6,737 nt of DNA from Nitrospirota bacterium. Lineage in GTDB: Bacteria; Nitrospirota; Nitrospiria; Nitrospirales; UBA8639. The stretch spans positions 1-6,737 of the forward strand of contig QJYE01000399.1 of assembly GCA_003235785.1 (NCBI GenBank). The letters run 5' to 3'. The notes beneath the pieces are model-generated. The model worked only from the letters and a program-made list of their open reading frames with translations. It was not told the origin of the DNA and made no database searches. Position 1 is the stretch's first letter. Each line of letters opens with the position of its first letter. Of the stretch, positions 6,464 through 6,737 are shown one piece after another. The position numbers and the translations under genes are program-made.

Positions 6464-6471
6464 AAAGGAGG
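6464..6471 (+). promoter_or_regulatory. Strong ribosome binding site of the plus-strand gene
   Basis: AAAGGAGG lies 6 bases before the ATG at 6478, a near-ideal Shine-Dalgarno match. It is the main reason for accepting the start of this truncated gene. Confidence 0.85.
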
Positions 6472-6477
6472 ATTCAC

Positions 6478-6737
6478 ATGCGCCACCTCTCTGTAATCGC
6501 CGTGCTATTAGCACTCACCTTCTTTCCTACAATCGGAGAATCTTCGTATCCAGACTTCTCTTCGGCTATCGATCAATTTGTCTCACAAATTTACCCAAAA
6601 GGAAGTCGCTATTTTTGGGTCGTGAACGATACCACCTCAGATCTGGGCAATGAAATTATTGTGGACATCAACACCTCCCTCCAAGTCATGCCAGAAGAAG
6701 ATGCCCAACCCAATCGATTCTTACTTCTTCTCGTCAA
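6478..6737 (+). CDS. Secreted protein of unknown function (3' end beyond window)
   Basis: The open frame runs from the ATG to the window edge, 86 complete codons, without a stop. Residues 1-22 form a clear Sec signal peptide: MRH, a hydrophobic core (4-18), then TIGES before the mature SYPDFS. The mature part is acidic and contains a strand-rich segment, SRYFWVVNDTTSDLGNEIIV (43-62), then DINTSLQVMPEEDAQPNRFL and a leucine-rich stretch (LLLLV) at the visible end. I do not recognise the family; no catalytic motif, lipobox or metal-binding cluster is visible in this part. It is transcribed divergently from the DUF192 operon, separated by the structured repeat, and has its own strong SD and a candidate promoter, so it is probably independently expressed. 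Periplasmic or outer-surface location is inferred from the signal peptide. Confidence 0.8.
   Translation, partial: MRHLSVIAVLLALTFFPTIGESSYPDFSSAIDQFVSQIYPKGSRYFWVVNDTTSDLGNEIIVDINTSLQVMPEEDAQPNRFLLLLV

Noticed and set aside
6304..6486. 60-codon minus-strand open frame over the start of the plus-strand secreted protein
   Set aside because: It overlaps the strong SD and start of the plus-strand gene, lacks its own SD and has a low-complexity Ser/Arg composition.
1..6737. CRISPR arrays, tRNA or rRNA genes, insertion-sequence transposases
   Set aside because: No regularly spaced repeats, no cloverleaf or rRNA signatures and no transposase motifs were found on either strand.

Overview
The window looks like part of a mid-GC, Gram-negative-type bacterial chromosome. 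It has secreted proteins with Sec-type signal peptides, strong AAGGAGG-type ribosome binding sites, and a compact operon of small conserved proteins. The gene set (a very large multicopper oxidase, a membrane-anchored DUF192 protein, a soluble Rieske ferredoxin, a chagasin-like protein and a class IV aminotransferase) and the intergenic repeat remind me of Nitrospirota, perhaps a lower-GC Nitrospira. That is recollection, not a search result, and confidence is low.

Layout. Nearly everything is on the minus strand. From right to left, four short genes with gaps of 32, 48 and 8 bases form a likely operon: a DUF192 protein with an N-terminal membrane segment (6062-5559), a Rieske [2Fe-2S] ferredoxin (5526-5161), a chagasin/I42-like protein (5112-4801) and a D-amino-acid aminotransferase (4792-3941). 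An AT-rich hairpin with a U-tract about 35 bases past the aminotransferase may end this transcript. A 291-base gap with a possible promoter and a very strong ribosome binding site leads to a giant secreted multicopper oxidase (3649 to beyond base 1; 1216 codons visible, no stop). At the right end, divergently oriented, begins a secreted protein of unknown function (from 6478, cut by the window edge). The 415-base divergent gap holds a GC-rich, hairpin-forming block (about 6150-6300) that looks like a dispersed intergenic repeat, and a candidate promoter for the plus-strand gene.

The multicopper oxidase is the main point of interest. It is built from two related halves. The N-terminal half keeps a full type 1 copper site and the HCH half of a trinuclear cluster, but its first cupredoxin has lost the HxH pairs (HxN and HxF). 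The second half supplies intact HFH and HDH pairs. This predicts a trinuclear cluster assembled across the two halves. In addition, a complete LysM peptidoglycan-binding module with Gly/Ser-rich linkers is inserted inside the fourth cupredoxin region, between its two His-pair motifs. This suggests an oxidase tethered to the cell wall or another glycan. The substrate cannot be read from the sequence.

The operon genes are easy to assign to families but have no obvious common pathway. The aminotransferase makes or consumes D-amino acids for peptidoglycan precursors, and the oxidase next door carries a peptidoglycan-binding module. That link is suggestive only.
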